This document shows positions 37,643 to 46,218 of a stretch of DNA of 57,184 nt, piece by piece. This stretch comes from Synechococcus sp. Baikal-G1 (GTDB lineage Bacteria > Cyanobacteriota > Cyanobacteriia > PCC-6307 > Cyanobiaceae), in assembly GCA_002737305.1 (NCBI GenBank), contig NSII01000144.1:1939-59122 (forward strand), read 5' to 3'. The stretch's first letter is position 1. Every line of letters begins with the position of its first letter. The notes under the pieces are model-generated. The model was not told the DNA's origin, made no database searches, and saw nothing but the letters and a program-made list of their open reading frames with translations. The position numbers and the translations under genes were made by a program.

Positions 37643-39549
37643 CAGCGAACCACCTCACCCACAATCCAGGTGAGGGAACTGAGCAACACCACGATGGCAA
37701 TCACCACGGTGAGCACGTAGCTCTGCAGCTGGCCGCTGACACTGAGCTTGAGATTTTCAGCGCTTTGCAACGACAATCGACCGATGCCATTGACCACGCC
37801 GTTAACAACTTGGCGATCGATGGCGTTCGTGAACTGGGCTAGTCCTGCCACAAAGGCCACAATCGTGGACCGATAAATCTTTTCAGTGTAAAAATCTAGG
37901 GCCAGCAGATCCTGGAGGCCCCGCAGGGGTTGCAAGATAGAGCGGGACCAGAACCGATCGAGGCTGATCTGGCTACCAATACCCACTCCCAGCAGGCCGG
38001 ATCCGGCCACGGAGAGGGCAACTGGCAGGGAGAAGGCGCCAATGCCAGGCACTGGATCAATGGTGGCCATCAGCAATGGGGTGACCAGCACCAATACGGT
38101 GAGGCTGACCATGGGCAGGGCCATCAGCCAATTCACCTCGGGGGCCCGCTTGGTTTTGGGCATGGCCGATCCCAGAAACACCGAACGGAACACCCGCGTG
38201 AGGTTCAAGGCCGTGAGCAGGTTAGTGAGCAAGATCACCCCGGCAAAGAGGGGATGGGCCTGCCAGATCGCCTGCACACCGAGGCCAAAACACCAGTAGC
38301 AGCCCAAGGGCAGCAGGCCCACCAAGCCAGCCCCCGCCACCAAAAAGGCCACCGTGGTGGCGGGCATGCGATTGCCTAGCCCCCCTAGCTCGGTGAGGTC
38401 CTGGCAGTTGGTAGTGGCAATCACACTGCCCACGCTCATAAACAACAGGGCCTTGGCCAGGCCATGGGAGAGCAGGAGCAACAGGGCTATGGCCGGTTGC
38501 TGCAGGGCGATGGCGATAAAAACCAAACCCAGATAGGAGGTGGTGGAATAAGAAAAGGCCCGCTTGAGATCCACCTGGGCTAGGGCAACCAGGGCGCCGG
38601 CGATCGCACTGATCGTGCCCACCACCAACAGGCCGGTGGTGGCCATCGGCGAGAGGGGCAGCAAGGGCATCAGCTTGAGCAACACCAAGGCTCCAGAGGT
38701 CACGACCACCGAATTGCGCAGGATCGAGGCCGGGTTGGGGCCCTCCATGGCCTCATCCAGCCAGAGGTGCATGGGGAACTGGGCGCACTTGCCCATGGGG
38801 CCGGCAATCAGGGCCAGGCCGATCAGGCTGCCCACCAGGGGGGCCAACGGACCCTGGGTCTGGGAAGGGTCCTGGGCATGGGCGGCCCAGCGGTAGAGAT
38901 CGCTGAACTCCATCGAGCCGGCCAGGGCCGAGAGGGACACCACCCCCATCAGCAGCAACACATCGCCCACCCGCTTGGTGAGAAAGGCGTCGCGGGCTGC
39001 GGTTACCACCAGGGGTTGGGCATACCAGAACCCCACCAACAGATAGGTGGAAAGGGTGAGCATCTCCAGCAGGAAATAGCTCATGAACAGATTGCTGCTC
39101 AGCACAAGCCCACTTAGGGCACCTTCAAAGAAACCCACCAACGCATAGAAGCGGGCCAGGGACCATTCCTTATCGAGATAACCCAGGGCAAAAAACTGGG
39201 CCAGCAGGCTCAGCAACGTGACCAATTCGAGGGCGGCCAGGTTGGTGAGCGACAAATCAAAACCGATCGCCAGGTGCAGATCGGCCGCGGAAAACCAGTT
39301 GAAACTGAGGTGCTGGGCGCCCCGTTGCCAGATTTCCAGGGTCACCAGGCTGCCGTGGGCAAAAGCCAGCAGGGTGACTAGCAAATTGAGGTAGGCCGCA
39401 GGCCTAGGACCATTGCGCTTGAACCAGCCGGTGGCCCATGGCAGCGACAACAGCACACCGCTGAAGCCGTACACGGGGATCAACCAGACCAGCTGGATCG
39501 GCAGGGGAAGGGCTGCGGTCAAGGGGAAAGGGAAAGCAGGCCGCCGCAA
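37642..39549 (-). CDS. ndhF4: NDH-1 subunit NdhF4 (CO2-uptake complex)
   Basis: A 635-residue membrane antiporter-like subunit with a C-terminal extension that includes the lateral helix. Motifs include FDLSLTNLAALELVTLLSLLAQ, SYFLLEMLTLSTYLLVGFWYAQP (membrane Glu), GKCAQFPMHLWLDEAMEGPNP (channel Lys/His region) and FSYSTTSYLGLVFIAIAL. It is shorter than respiratory NdhF and matches the CO2-uptake branch. It is preceded by a 92-base gap that contains a GC-rich hairpin. Confidence 0.93.
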
Positions 39550-39592
39550 GGACGCGGCTGGCGGCGGAATCTAGGCGGCCCAGCAAGCAACT

Positions 39593-39616
39593 GCCGAGCC
39601 CCAGACGGGACTCGGC
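39593..39616. other. GC-rich hairpin between the ferritin-like gene and ndhF4
   Basis: A six-base perfect stem (gccgag/ctcggc), one C-A mismatch, three more C-G pairs and a four-base loop. No T tract follows on either strand, so it is not a standard terminator. It sits in the only sizeable gap (39550-39641) between the shell genes and the NDH genes. It could stabilise or separate the two mRNA halves. Confidence 0.6.
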
Positions 39617-39641
39617 CCACTAAGGCCAGGGTCAGGTCCCC

Positions 39642-40115
39642 TCAGAAGGTGACCCGTTGGTTAGCAAGGGAGGATGCCCCGCTCAGCTGGCGCAGCCACT
39701 GCATCAGCTCCTCGCCATGGTGCTGTTCGTCCTCCAGGAGGGCCTGAAAAAAGGCGCCATTCTGCCGATCCCCCACCAATAGACAGAAGCGCAGGGCATC
39801 GTCGTAATGGTGGATCAGGTCCTGCTCCAGCACACTGTTATGACGCAACAAGCCCTCCAGATCGGCCGCGTGGGTCACGGGCCGCAACTGGGAGGCGGCT
39901 GGAGCCACCCCGAGAGCCAGCATTTGCTTAACAATGCGCTCGGCGTGTTGCATTTCCTCCACGGTTTCGTGTCGAAATCGCTCGGCCGCCTCAGCTAGAC
40001 CCCAGAGCTCCACCAGGGAGGCCTGGGTCATGTACTGCTGCACCGCCGAGAGCTCCAGGCTCAGGGCGCGGCCCAGATAGCCCAGGACGCGCGGATGGGT
40101 GCCAGCGTTGGCCAT
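39642..40115 (-). CDS. Bacterioferritin-like protein of the carboxysome cluster
   Basis: A 157-residue four-helix ferritin fold. A complete di-iron site can be proposed: Glu18 (RALSLELSAVQQY), Glu and His in EEMQHAERIV, Glu in EQDLIHHYDD, and Glu/His in LLEDEQHHGEEL. The Met in EEMQH matches the haem-ligand Met of bacterioferritins. Related genes occur in many alpha-carboxysome loci, with unknown roles (iron storage or redox protection). The start overlaps the csoS1E stop (TGATG), so it is translationally coupled to shell genes. Confidence 0.88.
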   Translation of the reverse strand: MANAGTHPRVLGYLGRALSLELSAVQQYMTQASLVELWGLAEAAERFRHETVEEMQHAERIVKQMLALGVAPAASQLRPVTHAADLEGLLRHNSVLEQDLIHHYDDALRFCLLVGDRQNGAFFQALLEDEQHHGEELMQWLRQLSGASSLANQRVTF

Positions 40116-40900
40116 CAGCTGCGACGGATGGAATCGACGCTGGCGAGCATGGGCTCGAGCTCATTGTGGGGGCGGGCAATGATGTGGGCGGCCACTAGGC
40201 CATCGCCCACGCGCTCACAGGCATCGGCGCCAGCACGCACGGCCGCGTTAACGGCACCCGTTTCGCCGCGAACCATCACGGTGACGTAGCCGCCACCCAC
40301 GAATTCCCTAGAGACGAGGGTGACTTCGGCAGCCTTGGTCATGGCATCAGCCGCTTCGATCGCAGGCACCAGGCCACGGGTTTCGATCATGCCGAGGGCG
40401 ATGCCCTGAATGGGAGAAGCCATGGTGTTGGAGGAAGGGGAGGTGGAAGGGGTGTTGCTGCCGCCGCCGGAGCGACTGGAGCCAGTTGAGGCAGGGGCGG
40501 ACTTATTGGAGCGGCCGCCACTGGCACGGCTGCTGCTGGCCCGACTGGGCACCGCGCGGCTGGGGGCCGAACGGCTGCTGGCGGCCCGGCTTGGCGCCTG
40601 GCGACTGCCGGAGCGCACCGGTGAGCTGCTACTCACCGCGGGGGCCACCACCGGGATGGTCGCCCCCGGACTCGGCAGGGGTGCCGGGGCCGGCGCCTTG
40701 GGAACCGCCGTAGGAACGACGGTAGCCGCGGTCACCCCAGGTGCCGAAGCCACCGAGGCGACAGTGGGCGTGCCAGGGACCGCCGGGGGCTTGGAGGCCC
40801 CTGGCGAGGCAGCGGCGGCGGCCGCTACTGCCTTCGCTGCCGAATCGGCAGGGGTGCTCGTGCCTTTAGGGCTGGGAACGGGGGGGGTGGAGGAGGCCAT
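40115..40900 (-). CDS. csoS1E: Carboxysome shell protein CsoS1E (BMC domain with long disordered extension)
   Basis: In 261 residues, the first ~160 are a low-complexity extension rich in Ala, Pro, Ser and Arg (many SRA/SRS motifs). The last ~95 form one BMC domain (GIALGMIETRGLVPAIEAAD ... SREFVGGGYVTVMVRGETGA) almost identical to CsoS1 in this window. The extension probably faces one side of the shell and could bind Rubisco, CsoS2 or another partner; its positive charge resembles CsoS2 repeats. The ATG at 40900 is chosen because an earlier one (40957) would overlap csoS4B. CsoS1E is known from only part of the alpha-cyanobacteria. Confidence 0.9.
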   Translation of the reverse strand: MASSTPPVPSPKGTSTPADSAAKAVAAAAAASPGASKPPAVPGTPTVASVASAPGVTAATVVPTAVPKAPAPAPLPSPGATIPVVAPAVSSSSPVRSGSRQAPSRAASSRSAPSRAVPSRASSSRASGGRSNKSAPASTGSSRSGGGSNTPSTSPSSNTMASPIQGIALGMIETRGLVPAIEAADAMTKAAEVTLVSREFVGGGYVTVMVRGETGAVNAAVRAGADACERVGDGLVAAHIIARPHNELEPMLASVDSIRRS

Positions 40901-40953
40901 GGCAGGGGAGAACAGGACGCGGAAGGGAAAGCTGGGGGCAGGGCCCCTAGGCC

Positions 40954-41205
40954 TCATCCGTCCGGCGACCAGTGGTCGATGATGCCGCCGATGGTGAGAT
41001 CGGTGAAGATCTCAGGGTTACCGCAGGCAAAGCGGGCGGCAGAGCCGCTGGCGGTGAACACCCAATTCCCAGGTGCCGCCCCCACCGGGTCCACCGCCAC
41101 GTTCAACTTGCCCTTAGGGGTGCGCAGCACCCGCAGCTGCATGTGGCCCAAACCGCCCACTCGGTGGCTGCAAACAAGGGACCCGGTGACCTGCATGATT
41201 TCCAT
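40954..41205 (-). CDS. csoS4B: Carboxysome vertex protein CsoS4B
   Basis: An 83-residue BMV/EutN-CcmL fold pentamer that caps shell vertices. MEIMQVTGSLVCSHRVGGLG, LNVAVDPVGAAPGNWVFTA and DLTIGGIIDHW are family motifs. The start overlaps the csoS4A stop (TGATG). It is usually far less abundant than the hexamers. Confidence 0.96.
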   Translation of the reverse strand: MEIMQVTGSLVCSHRVGGLGHMQLRVLRTPKGKLNVAVDPVGAAPGNWVFTASGSAARFACGNPEIFTDLTIGGIIDHWSPDG

Positions 41206-41558
41206 CAGCGTGTCGTCCCTCCAGTCGATGACTGGCCAACGACCGATGCTTGGCCACCACCCAAAGGAGTGGCCGGGCTAGGCGCCGGGGGACCGGCAGC
41301 AGCAGCCTTGGCCGCCTCGGGATCCCAATGGTCAATGATGCCGACAATGGTGAGATCACTGGGATAGGACTTACTGCCTGCGGCTTCACGGGCAGCCGAA
41401 CTGCCCACGCAGATCACCCAATCGCCAGGGATGCAACCCACCGCATCAACAGCAACCTTCTGGGTGCTGCCATCGAGCACAACTTGAAGATGCTTATGCT
41501 CAAAATCAGGGATGCGATTGGTGGAAACCAAAGGTTTGACGACCTTGCAAATCAGCAT
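41205..41558 (-). CDS. csoS4A: Carboxysome vertex protein CsoS4A
   Basis: A 117-residue pentamer-forming vertex protein. MLICKVVKPLVSTNRIPDFE, VAVDAVGCIPGDWVICVGSS and SDLTIVGIIDHWDP match the family. The last ~30 residues (Ala/Pro/Gly/Ser-rich) are an extension beyond the usual ~85-residue fold. It begins one base after the csoSCA stop, indicating tight coupling. Confidence 0.96.
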   Translation of the reverse strand: MLICKVVKPLVSTNRIPDFEHKHLQVVLDGSTQKVAVDAVGCIPGDWVICVGSSAAREAAGSKSYPSDLTIVGIIDHWDPEAAKAAAAGPPAPSPATPLGGGQASVVGQSSTGGTTR

Positions 41559-41559
41559 C

Positions 41560-43167
41560 TCAGTGGCCCCCTCCCGTGGCGAATGTGATCGACGATCCCA
41601 CCGCTTCAGTCGGGGAATCCCGATCGTGGTCGCGGATCGTCAACAGAGTATGGAGCAGACCGTCCCGGCAGAGGTCGGCGTAGCGCACGCCAATCGCCTG
41701 TTGCAATCTCTCACAGCGATGAATCGCCCGCTCGCGGGCCCCCGGCACACTGCTGCGGTAGTCGAAACGCACCACAACCGGTATCGGCAAACCGCGGGAT
41801 CCATTGAGCCCCTTAAAGATCTTGACGCCCACATCCAGGTCGGCTGCGCCTTCCTCCAGGGTATCGAGATAGGCGAAATAGGTAAGATTACGCAGATGAA
41901 TCTCCTTGAAACCGATTCCCACGCCGATAAAGCGTTCGGCATGGCCGGCATCAGCGTAGGAGCCGCCATGGAACTGCCGCACGTAGTCGATCTGGGAGAT
42001 GTTGTGCTCGAGCAACCTGGCCACCAGCTTGACCATGCCGGGATCGGGGGTGGAGGCAGCCGCCTGCGTCACCAGGTCCAAGAGGTGGGCCCGGCCCTGG
42101 GCGGCAGGCAACTGGACCGTGGCGTCATAGGCCACCTGGGCGTCCAGCCAACGATCGAGGTTGGTGCTGCCATCGAGACCGGGCACATGCACCCGGATCG
42201 CATCGGTGTCGGTGTCGAGGCCGATCAGCAACAGATCGACGGAAGCACCACAGCAAAAGCTGTTTTCAATGGCAGCGCGAAAATCCTGCAGGCAACCCAG
42301 TCCGCCCGAAGCCGCAGCGCCGTCATCACTGGCATGGGCGGCGCAGCCTTCGTGCTGGGGATCTAAGGAACTGAAGTGATACACCACTACCTTGAGGTAG
42401 CGAGTATCTGCCTGGGCAGGGTTGGGTTTAGCTTCGCGGTATCGACCATGCTCGGTTTTGACCCAGCGATTCACCGTATTTTGGATATCAAACATGGCGC
42501 CTGCATGGGGCCGGCGGCGCACGCTGCTGTAAGGAATCCTCAGGGCGTAGCCGATGGCATGGGCCAGGCGGCCATCGGCGCAGGGGGTGACATCAAGGAG
42601 GTGGAAACCACACTCGAGCAAGAAATGGTTAAAAGCCTCAGCGGCCTGGCTGCCCTGGTGACCGCCGAGGGGATCGGAACCAAAGAAACTGCGGCTGGCC
42701 TGGCCATAGGCCTCAAACACACACCAGGCAAACAGGGTGCGCATGTCCAGCTGGGTGACCCAGGCCGATTCCAAAATCGGCAGCGGTAATTCATAGCCGA
42801 GCTCTGCCTGGGCCAACTGTTGGGCCTGGGCGACAAAATCCGGCTCGTGCTGGAGGGCCGACAGACGCTTGAGCACCGGCACAATCCGGTCAAACGAAGC
42901 CTTGGTGCGCTGGTCGTAGTTGAGCAGGCAGGCGTTCACCGCGGCATTGCTGAGGGGATGGAGCGGCGCACTCGCACCGCGGCGGCCCCGATCGGCTAGG
43001 CGAGAGTTGAGGGACTGGCCAGACTCCAGGGACGGATTGGTCCCAGTCCAACCGCCGGTGGCGCCCAGATCTGAATTGGGCAGCGAACCCGAAGGCCCAG
43101 GGCGACGACGGGGGGCCGTCGGTGCTTGCGGTCTGGGGGGGGCAGGAGCTCTGCGGCGGGGAGGCAT
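41560..43167 (-). CDS. csoSCA: Carboxysomal carbonic anhydrase CsoSCA (CsoS3)
   Basis: A 535-residue beta-type carbonic anhydrase that releases CO2 for Rubisco inside the shell. The catalytic domain carries the CxDxR motif (VTPCADGRLAH: zinc Cys plus the Asp-Arg dyad). The other zinc ligands are His in VVYHFSSLDP and Cys in QHEGCAAH. The N-terminal ~70 residues are disordered and Arg/Pro-rich (MPPRRRAPAPPRP...), matching the Rubisco-binding tail known for CsoSCA. It starts five bases after the csoS2 stop. Confidence 0.96.
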   Translation of the reverse strand: MPPRRRAPAPPRPQAPTAPRRRPGPSGSLPNSDLGATGGWTGTNPSLESGQSLNSRLADRGRRGASAPLHPLSNAAVNACLLNYDQRTKASFDRIVPVLKRLSALQHEPDFVAQAQQLAQAELGYELPLPILESAWVTQLDMRTLFAWCVFEAYGQASRSFFGSDPLGGHQGSQAAEAFNHFLLECGFHLLDVTPCADGRLAHAIGYALRIPYSSVRRRPHAGAMFDIQNTVNRWVKTEHGRYREAKPNPAQADTRYLKVVVYHFSSLDPQHEGCAAHASDDGAAASGGLGCLQDFRAAIENSFCCGASVDLLLIGLDTDTDAIRVHVPGLDGSTNLDRWLDAQVAYDATVQLPAAQGRAHLLDLVTQAAASTPDPGMVKLVARLLEHNISQIDYVRQFHGGSYADAGHAERFIGVGIGFKEIHLRNLTYFAYLDTLEEGAADLDVGVKIFKGLNGSRGLPIPVVVRFDYRSSVPGARERAIHRCERLQQAIGVRYADLCRDGLLHTLLTIRDHDRDSPTEAVGSSITFATGGGH

Positions 43168-43172
43168 GACGC

Positions 43173-45617
43173 TCAGCCCCTAGCGCCGCCGGACACCGTG
43201 ATCAGGGAACCCTTGTCGGTGTTTCCACTGGATCCGGTAACACGGCTAACCGGCTGGGCCACCTCCTCATTGCGCTTGGGCTGGGTGCCCGGCATGGCGG
43301 ACATTTGCCCCGTACGGGTGGGGTTGCGACGGCGGGCTGACCTGCCTTCGGTGCCGGTGACGCGATCGCCCCGATCCCAATCATCGCCAGTGATTTTTAA
43401 GCCAGCTGAAATACCTTCCCCCGTAACGCGGGAGGCGGGACGACCCTCCTCAGCCTCGCCGACGAGGGGCACCTGCTGGGGTTCGGCGTTGGCTAACCGG
43501 GCCCGGGCGGGGGATTGGAGGCGGCCCAGTTGGGCGCCGCCGCGATCAAAACGGAACTCCTCGGTGCCGGTGACCATGTCACCGGCCAGGTCAAAAGGGC
43601 CGGTAACCCGTCCTCCACCCAGTTCGTAGCTGCTGCCCGTCACCGACCCGCCGGTATCGCGCTTGCCGCTGGCGGCGCGGACGGGCGATTGGACGCTGAA
43701 CTGCTGCCAGGGGGCACTGGTGAGCGGTTGGGGAAAATCGGGCTGGTGGCTTTCAACCGGGGCGCAGTTGGCGTTCACAAACTGGTCACCACCGATGTAC
43801 GGGGTGCCGGTGACGTTTTCGCAGGCGCCGCGGCTACCACCGGTCATCACGCCACCGATACCAGGCTGCTGGCCGCTGAGCCGGGGGCCGGGGGTGCCGG
43901 CGCGGGCAGGGGTGCGTTGGCGCATCGCCTTGGCCTGGCCAGAGGAGCACCAATCGTCGGCCTGGTCCATGCCGGCGTAGGGGGTGCCAGTCACAAGCTT
44001 GCAGGTGCCGGGCTCATTGCCGGTGACGTTTTCGGAGCGGCCGGTGCGGGTGCCGCTCACCACCTGGGCCTTATTGGTGACGCTGAAGCCCACCTTCGCC
44101 GCCTCGGGGGCAGGCCGGGTGCCGCAGAAACGGTCGTACTGCTGGCTGCCGACGTATTCATCGCCGGTCACTAGGCGGCAGCTACCGGGCTCATCGCCGG
44201 TGACCCGCTCGCTGCGGCCGACGCTGGTGCCGGTGATGCCGGTACCGCGCAGGGTGTTGAAGCTGTCAACCTTGGCCGCAGCCCGGCCTCCGACGGGGGG
44301 CTCATTGCCGAGGTACTGGTCGCCCGTGAGCTGCAGGCCGGAGCCGGCCTCATCGCCGGTCACCTTTTCGGAGCGTCCCACCATCACGCCAGAGACGGAG
44401 CGGCCGCCCTGGGTCTGGCTGTGGGCCACCTTGCGGGGGGAAGGCACCACGCCTCCGCAATAGGCAGCGGACTGGTTAGCCGAGATGTATTCGGTGCCGG
44501 TGACGGATTTGCAGGTGCCGGGCTCATCGCCGGTCACCTTTTCGGAGCGACCCACCTCATTGCCGGTGACCCAGTTGCCGTGGCTGGTGGCGGTGACGCG
44601 CACCTTGGCGGGCTGGGAGGGGCCCGGCTCGCTCTGGCAGAAGGTGCGGAAGATTTCGGCGCCCATGTACTCGGTGCCGGTGATCTCACGGCAGGTGGCT
44701 GCCTCGTTGCCGGTGGTTTTGGTCGAGCGGTTGGCCTGGGTGCCGGTCACCACCTGGCCACTGAGGGTTTCGCTAACGCCCACTTTCAAGGAGGCTTCGG
44801 CGGCGGCAGCGGTCTTGGCCCCATTGCGATTGGGGCCACTGGGGCGCGTGCCTCCACTACGGGGGGTTCCAGCCGAACCGGCCTTGCTCTTCAGTTCGCG
44901 CACCTTCTGGGCCAACTCCCGGGTGGAGAGGTCGGGATGGCTGAGACGCACGGCGGCGGCAGAGCCCCGGCTCGAATCACTGTTGGCCAATTTGCCGCGC
45001 TTACTGAGGGCCTGACGACGGGCCAACGCCAGGGAACGACTGGGGTTGTACAGGGCTGTTGCCTTCCTCGTGCTGGTGCGGCTGGCGGTGGCGGCGCTGC
45101 CATTGCCCAAGCTGGAGCTGCTGCGGCCACTGGCCCGGGCGCTGGAAAGGGACAACGAAGGGGTGCTGGTATGGGCGGCTGGGGACCCGGTGTCTTGGCA
45201 CTTGCACTTGTGCTCTGTCGTGCCAGCGGGGGCAGGCGCTGCTGCCGGGGCCTTGGCGACATCGGTGCGGGTGCGATCCCGGGAGGTTTCCGCCCGTTTG
45301 CCCCGCTTGCTGAGGGCTTCACGGCGGGCCCGACCCAACTCACGGCTTGGGTTCGACACCGGCTTGGCGGCACTGCGGTGCACGCCTTGGCTAGGCGCGG
45401 CCAAGGACCGGCTGGCCTGGGGACGACCCGCGGGGCGACTGATTTCAGCAGCCAGAACCGAGTCCACCGCAGGCCCATTGGTGCGGGAGGGCTTGGCATC
45501 GCTGGCCGAGCGCACGCGGCTGGGGGCCTGGGAGTAACGACTGACGGCTTTTTTGCCGCCAGTCGTTAGGGCCCTACGGCGTTCCAGAGCTGCTTCACGA
45601 CTGGATGTACTGGCCAT
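43173..45617 (-). CDS. csoS2: Carboxysome assembly scaffold CsoS2
   Basis: An intrinsically disordered, 814-residue protein that links Rubisco to the shell. The N-terminal region has about four Rubisco-binding repeats: AALERRRALTTGGKKAV, RARREALSKRGKRAE, LARRQALSKRGKLAN and a weaker STRELAQKVRELKS. The middle region has six repeats with VTG/TGNE/TGTEY triads and spaced Cys, for example GRSEKVTGDEPGTCKSVTGT. The C-terminal region has further VTG motifs and the conserved end peptide (RVTGSSGNTDKGSLITVSGG). The ATG at 45617 opens MASTSSREAALERRR; the upstream in-frame ATG at 45758 lies in the spacer after cbbS. In some bacteria a ribosomal frameshift makes a short form; I did not identify a site here. 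Confidence 0.97.
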   Translation of the reverse strand: MASTSSREAALERRRALTTGGKKAVSRYSQAPSRVRSASDAKPSRTNGPAVDSVLAAEISRPAGRPQASRSLAAPSQGVHRSAAKPVSNPSRELGRARREALSKRGKRAETSRDRTRTDVAKAPAAAPAPAGTTEHKCKCQDTGSPAAHTSTPSLSLSSARASGRSSSSLGNGSAATASRTSTRKATALYNPSRSLALARRQALSKRGKLANSDSSRGSAAAVRLSHPDLSTRELAQKVRELKSKAGSAGTPRSGGTRPSGPNRNGAKTAAAAEASLKVGVSETLSGQVVTGTQANRSTKTTGNEAATCREITGTEYMGAEIFRTFCQSEPGPSQPAKVRVTATSHGNWVTGNEVGRSEKVTGDEPGTCKSVTGTEYISANQSAAYCGGVVPSPRKVAHSQTQGGRSVSGVMVGRSEKVTGDEAGSGLQLTGDQYLGNEPPVGGRAAAKVDSFNTLRGTGITGTSVGRSERVTGDEPGSCRLVTGDEYVGSQQYDRFCGTRPAPEAAKVGFSVTNKAQVVSGTRTGRSENVTGNEPGTCKLVTGTPYAGMDQADDWCSSGQAKAMRQRTPARAGTPGPRLSGQQPGIGGVMTGGSRGACENVTGTPYIGGDQFVNANCAPVESHQPDFPQPLTSAPWQQFSVQSPVRAASGKRDTGGSVTGSSYELGGGRVTGPFDLAGDMVTGTEEFRFDRGGAQLGRLQSPARARLANAEPQQVPLVGEAEEGRPASRVTGEGISAGLKITGDDWDRGDRVTGTEGRSARRRNPTRTGQMSAMPGTQPKRNEEVAQPVSRVTGSSGNTDKGSLITVSGGARG

Positions 45618-45731
45618 GTCCGCCCGACGAAAGGAAGGTCTAAATAGGGGTGCAGGCATGGGCCCTGCCTGGAACGACCTGGGCCGGCCCAGATCACTGG
45701 GGGGCCAAGGAGCCAGGGGGCTGCGCTGCAG

Positions 45732-45767
45732 AAAAAAGGGTGGGGCCCGGTGAATCACCGAAACCCC
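45732..45767 (-). terminator. Terminator-like hairpin between cbbS and csoS2
   Basis: On the minus strand, a CGGTG/CACCG stem with outer GGGG/CCCC pairs is followed after a few bases by a run of six T. It lies 16 bases after the cbbS stop and ~115 bases before the csoS2 ATG. Outer pairs are interrupted, so it is probably a partial terminator or a 3'-end protecting structure. Confidence 0.55.
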
Positions 45768-45782
45768 AGATCAAATCGCTGA

Positions 45783-46124
45783 TCAGCGGGCTTCGAAAAC
45801 CACGAAGCAAGAGCCCTGGCTCTGGGTGTAGGCGTCGTAGCCCACCAGACGCACGTGGTGATCGGGATAGGCCCGATGACAGGCTTCCAATTCGTTGACG
45901 ATCACACCGAGATCCTTCTCACCGAAGAAGGGCAGCTTCCAATAGGACCAATAAATGGACATTGAACGGCTGGGGTGAACGTGCTCAACCACAGGGCTCC
46001 AGCCCTGGGCAATGATGTAAGCGATTTGATCGTAGATCTCGTCCTGGGTGAAAGGCGGCAGAAAGCCGAATGTCTCCAGGGTGGCGACTGTTTGATAGTC
46101 ACCCACGGTGCTCTTGAAGGGCAT
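45783..46124 (-). CDS. cbbS: Rubisco small subunit, form IA
   Basis: The small subunit caps the L8 core. MPFKSTVGDYQTVATLETFG opens the protein, and IAYIIAQGWSPVVEHVHPS, SYWKLPFFGEKDLGVIVNEL and HVRLVGYDAYTQSQGSCFVV are standard. The ATG at 46124 gives 113 residues; the in-frame ATG at 46187 lies in the intergenic leader. It is 94 bases downstream of cbbL. Confidence 0.98.
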   Translation of the reverse strand: MPFKSTVGDYQTVATLETFGFLPPFTQDEIYDQIAYIIAQGWSPVVEHVHPSRSMSIYWSYWKLPFFGEKDLGVIVNELEACHRAYPDHHVRLVGYDAYTQSQGSCFVVFEAR

Positions 46125-46218
46125 GGGGATCCTTGGGGGATGGGATGGAACGGTCGAGTCGATGGTGATGATTGGGGAAACCAGCAAAGGCTGGTCCCGC
46201 CCAATCGTTCACCGCTAA

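Noticed and set aside
43173-45617. Large direct repeats suggesting a CRISPR or repeat-toxin
   Set aside because: The repeats encode the VTG and RRxALSKRGK motifs of CsoS2 and are explained by that gene.
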